Below, piece by piece: positions 62,360-64,000 of a DNA stretch of 64,000 nucleotides. The first letter of the stretch is position 1; each line of letters opens with the position of its first letter. The stretch lies in NCBI RefSeq assembly GCF_026191675.1, contig NZ_JAKRRY010000027.1, forward strand, positions 1-64,000, written 5' to 3'. A program made the translations under genes and the position numbers. The notes under the pieces were generated by a model. The model made no database searches and was not told the DNA's origin. It was given only the letters and a program-made list of their open reading frames with translations. Source of the stretch: Vibrio qingdaonensis (GTDB lineage Bacteria; Pseudomonadota; Gammaproteobacteria; Enterobacterales; Vibrionaceae).

Positions 62360-63802
62360 CTATTTCGTCGTATCGTCAGCCTTCGTGTTGTCCCAGATCC
62401 CAGGTTCTAACTGAGATTTTAGTTCAGGATAATCATTGGCATCAAACGTTGGCACCTTGCCAGCTTTTAGCTGTTGGTTGTAATCCTTAGCCAATTTGAC
62501 CACGATGCCCGACAGCAAAATAATCGCCACCAAGTTAACCAACGCCATTAAGCCCATCGAAACGTCCGCTAATGCCCAAATCATAGGTAGTGTCGCGACT
62601 GAACCAAACAGTACCATGCCTAACACGATAAGGCGGAATAAACCTAGTCCTGCTTTATGGTTATGCTCCAAGAAAATCAAGTTCGTCTCTGCATACGAGT
62701 AGTTAGCAATGATTGAAGTAAACGCGAAGAAGAAAATGGCGACCGCAATGAAAATACCGCCCCAATCGCCCACTTGTGAGCTCAATGCACGCTGCGTCAA
62801 CTCAATACCCGTCACTTCACCGTGAGGGACGTATTCGCCAGACATCAAAATGATAGCCACTGTTGCTGAACAGATAACGATCGTATCAACGAAGACACCT
62901 AGCATTTGAACATAGCCTTGAGATGCTGGATGCGGTGGGTATGGCGTAGCCGATGCCGCTGCATTAGGCGCAGAACCCATACCCGCTTCGTTAGAGAACA
63001 AACCACGTTTAATACCTTGAATCATTGCTTGTGCAATGGCGTAACCCACACCACCGGCCGCCGCTTCTTGTAGACCAAACGCACTCTTAAAGATATACGC
63101 TAGAATCTCTGGCACTTTTTCAATGTTCATGAAAACAACGTAGAACGCCAGCACAAGGTAAGCGAGTGCCATCACAGGGACAATCAGTTCCGCTGTGCGA
63201 GCAATCTTACGGATACCACCAAAGATGACAAACGCAGAAATCAAAGCAATGGCAATACCTACGTACAATGGTTCAAAACCAAAAGCCGTTTGCATAGCAT
63301 TAGCAATGGCGTTGGCTTGAACAGCATTGAATACCAGGCCAAACGCAATGATAAGGAAGACAGAGAACAAGACCCCCATCCAACGCATGCCTAGACCTTT
63401 CTCCATATAATACGCTGGACCACCACGGTAATTACCGTCGTCATCGCGTGTCTTATACAGCTGCGCCAATGTGCTTTCTGCGAATGACGTTGCCATACCC
63501 AGCATAGCAATCAACCACATCCAGAAAATGGCACCCGGCCCACCAAATGTCAGGGCAACGGCAACACCAGCCATGTTACCTGTACCAACACGTGCCGCTA
63601 AACTAGTACAAAGTGCTTGAAAAGATGAGATACCAGCAGCGTCGGATTTACGACTGTTTTTCAGCACACTGAACATGTGACCGAAGTGGCGGAACTGAAT
63701 GAACCCAAGGCGAACTGTAAAATAAATCCCTACGCCTACGAGTAGATAAACCAGAATCGATCCCCATAGAAGATCATTCATTAAGCTAATAATGTCTGTC
63801 AC
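62360..63802 (-). CDS. Alanine/glycine:cation symporter (AGCS family)
   Basis: This is a Na+- or H+-coupled alanine/glycine importer of 480 residues with about 11 transmembrane helices. It carries the AGCS signatures FQALCTSLAARVGTGNMAGV, GMATSFAESTLAQLYK and GIKRGLFSNEAGMGSAPNAA. The start is taken as GTG 63802 (TDIISLMND) with GAGG at good spacing. The ORF could extend to 63841 without support. The upstream region to 64000 has no gene I can identify. Confidence 0.9.
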   Translation of the reverse strand: MTDIISLMNDLLWGSILVYLLVGVGIYFTVRLGFIQFRHFGHMFSVLKNSRKSDAAGISSFQALCTSLAARVGTGNMAGVAVALTFGGPGAIFWMWLIAMLGMATSFAESTLAQLYKTRDDDGNYRGGPAYYMEKGLGMRWMGVLFSVFLIIAFGLVFNAVQANAIANAMQTAFGFEPLYVGIAIALISAFVIFGGIRKIARTAELIVPVMALAYLVLAFYVVFMNIEKVPEILAYIFKSAFGLQEAAAGGVGYAIAQAMIQGIKRGLFSNEAGMGSAPNAAASATPYPPHPASQGYVQMLGVFVDTIVICSATVAIILMSGEYVPHGEVTGIELTQRALSSQVGDWGGIFIAVAIFFFAFTSIIANYSYAETNLIFLEHNHKAGLGLFRLIVLGMVLFGSVATLPMIWALADVSMGLMALVNLVAIILLSGIVVKLAKDYNQQLKAGKVPTFDANDYPELKSQLEPGIWDNTKADDTTK

Positions 63803-64000
63803 TTTAAAACCTCTTTTAAAATTAGAGCGCCGCCAGCACACCCTGTGCTAACTAAGTTGCTGAGGTTATACCCATCCGTGTGGTTTTGATTAATTCACTG
63901 TTTTTCACGGCAACTTAGCTTGTATTTCTCACCTATTGGGAACGGAATACAAATCGACATATCGTTTGACGGAGCGGATTTTGCAGGGATGCTCGACAAA
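63803..64000. other. Upstream region of the AGCS symporter gene (window edge)
   Basis: No gene is supported here. CTAAGTTGC (63852-63860) and GCAACTTAG (63910-63918) form a 9-bp inverted repeat 49 bp apart. This could be a leader hairpin or a chance match. Confidence 0.35.

Noticed and set aside
1..64000. Prophage, integron, insertion sequence or defence island
   Set aside because: Every gene fits conserved core synteny. No integrase other than XerD, no transposase, no attachment repeats and no restriction, toxin or cas genes were seen.

Overview
This window is a stretch of conserved core chromosome from a marine gammaproteobacterium, almost certainly a Vibrio. The evidence is gene content and order: clpB-pgeF-rluD / bamD, raiA-pheL-pheA, slt-trpR-yjjX, aroF-tyrA, nagZ-anmK-murQ, murJ-ribF-ileS-lspA-fkpB-ispH, rpsT / hlyU / nhaR / nptA, rppH-ptsP-TSUP-lgt-thyA, mutH, tas, vpsR, and xerD-dsbC-recJ-prfB-lysS. 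hlyU, vpsR and nptA are Vibrio hallmarks. I see no insertion sequence, prophage, CRISPR array, tRNA or disrupted gene.

Layout. 1-110: promoter and start of the leader of an rRNA operon that runs leftward out of the window. 180-9,842: clpB with a duplicated heat-shock-type promoter, pgeF, rluD, bamD, an MltF-like transglycosylase, raiA behind CRP-like sites, pheA with its leader peptide and attenuator, and an OmpA-type lipoprotein. 10,022-16,015: yjjX, trpR, slt, ettA and an M23 peptidase. 16,107-26,496: aroF-tyrA with TyrR boxes, a BtsS/BtsR-type two-component system, the muropeptide recycling genes nagZ, anmK and murQ, a DUF2799 lipoprotein, and a CstA-family transporter preceded by a phased array of BtsR-type half-sites. 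26,661-34,735: isoprenoid, lipoprotein-maturation, ileS, ribF and murJ genes, then rpsT. 34,857-39,861: hlyU, nhaR, nptA with a Pho box, an Slp-type lipoprotein, a glycine-zipper protein and an SDR enzyme. 39,914-46,802: thyA, lgt, a TSUP permease, ptsP, rppH, a DnaA-box-rich region in the position of E. coli DARS2, mutH and a DUF6482 gene. 46,958-50,339: tas, a DUF1127 protein, an overlooked 41-codon gene and vpsR. 50,553-63,802: lysS, prfB (with programmed frameshift), recJ, dsbC, xerD, fldB, brnQ, trmN6, srmB, yaaA and an AGCS symporter.

Themes. Aromatic amino-acid control is unusually complete here: pheA attenuation by pheL, TyrR boxes before aroF-tyrA, and trpR with a trp-operator-like site. 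Cell-wall turnover is also concentrated: Slt, MltF-like, M23 peptidase, NagZ, AnmK, MurQ, MurJ and PgeF. The most interesting non-coding signals are the five- or six-unit array of ACCxCTyA repeats at 20-21 bp spacing upstream of the CstA-family gene, the 33-bp tandem duplication that doubles the clpB heat-shock promoter, the DARS2-like cluster of DnaA boxes, and a three-unit Pho box before nptA. I did not find a clearly novel multi-gene system. All regulatory calls are from reading the sequence and were not tested.
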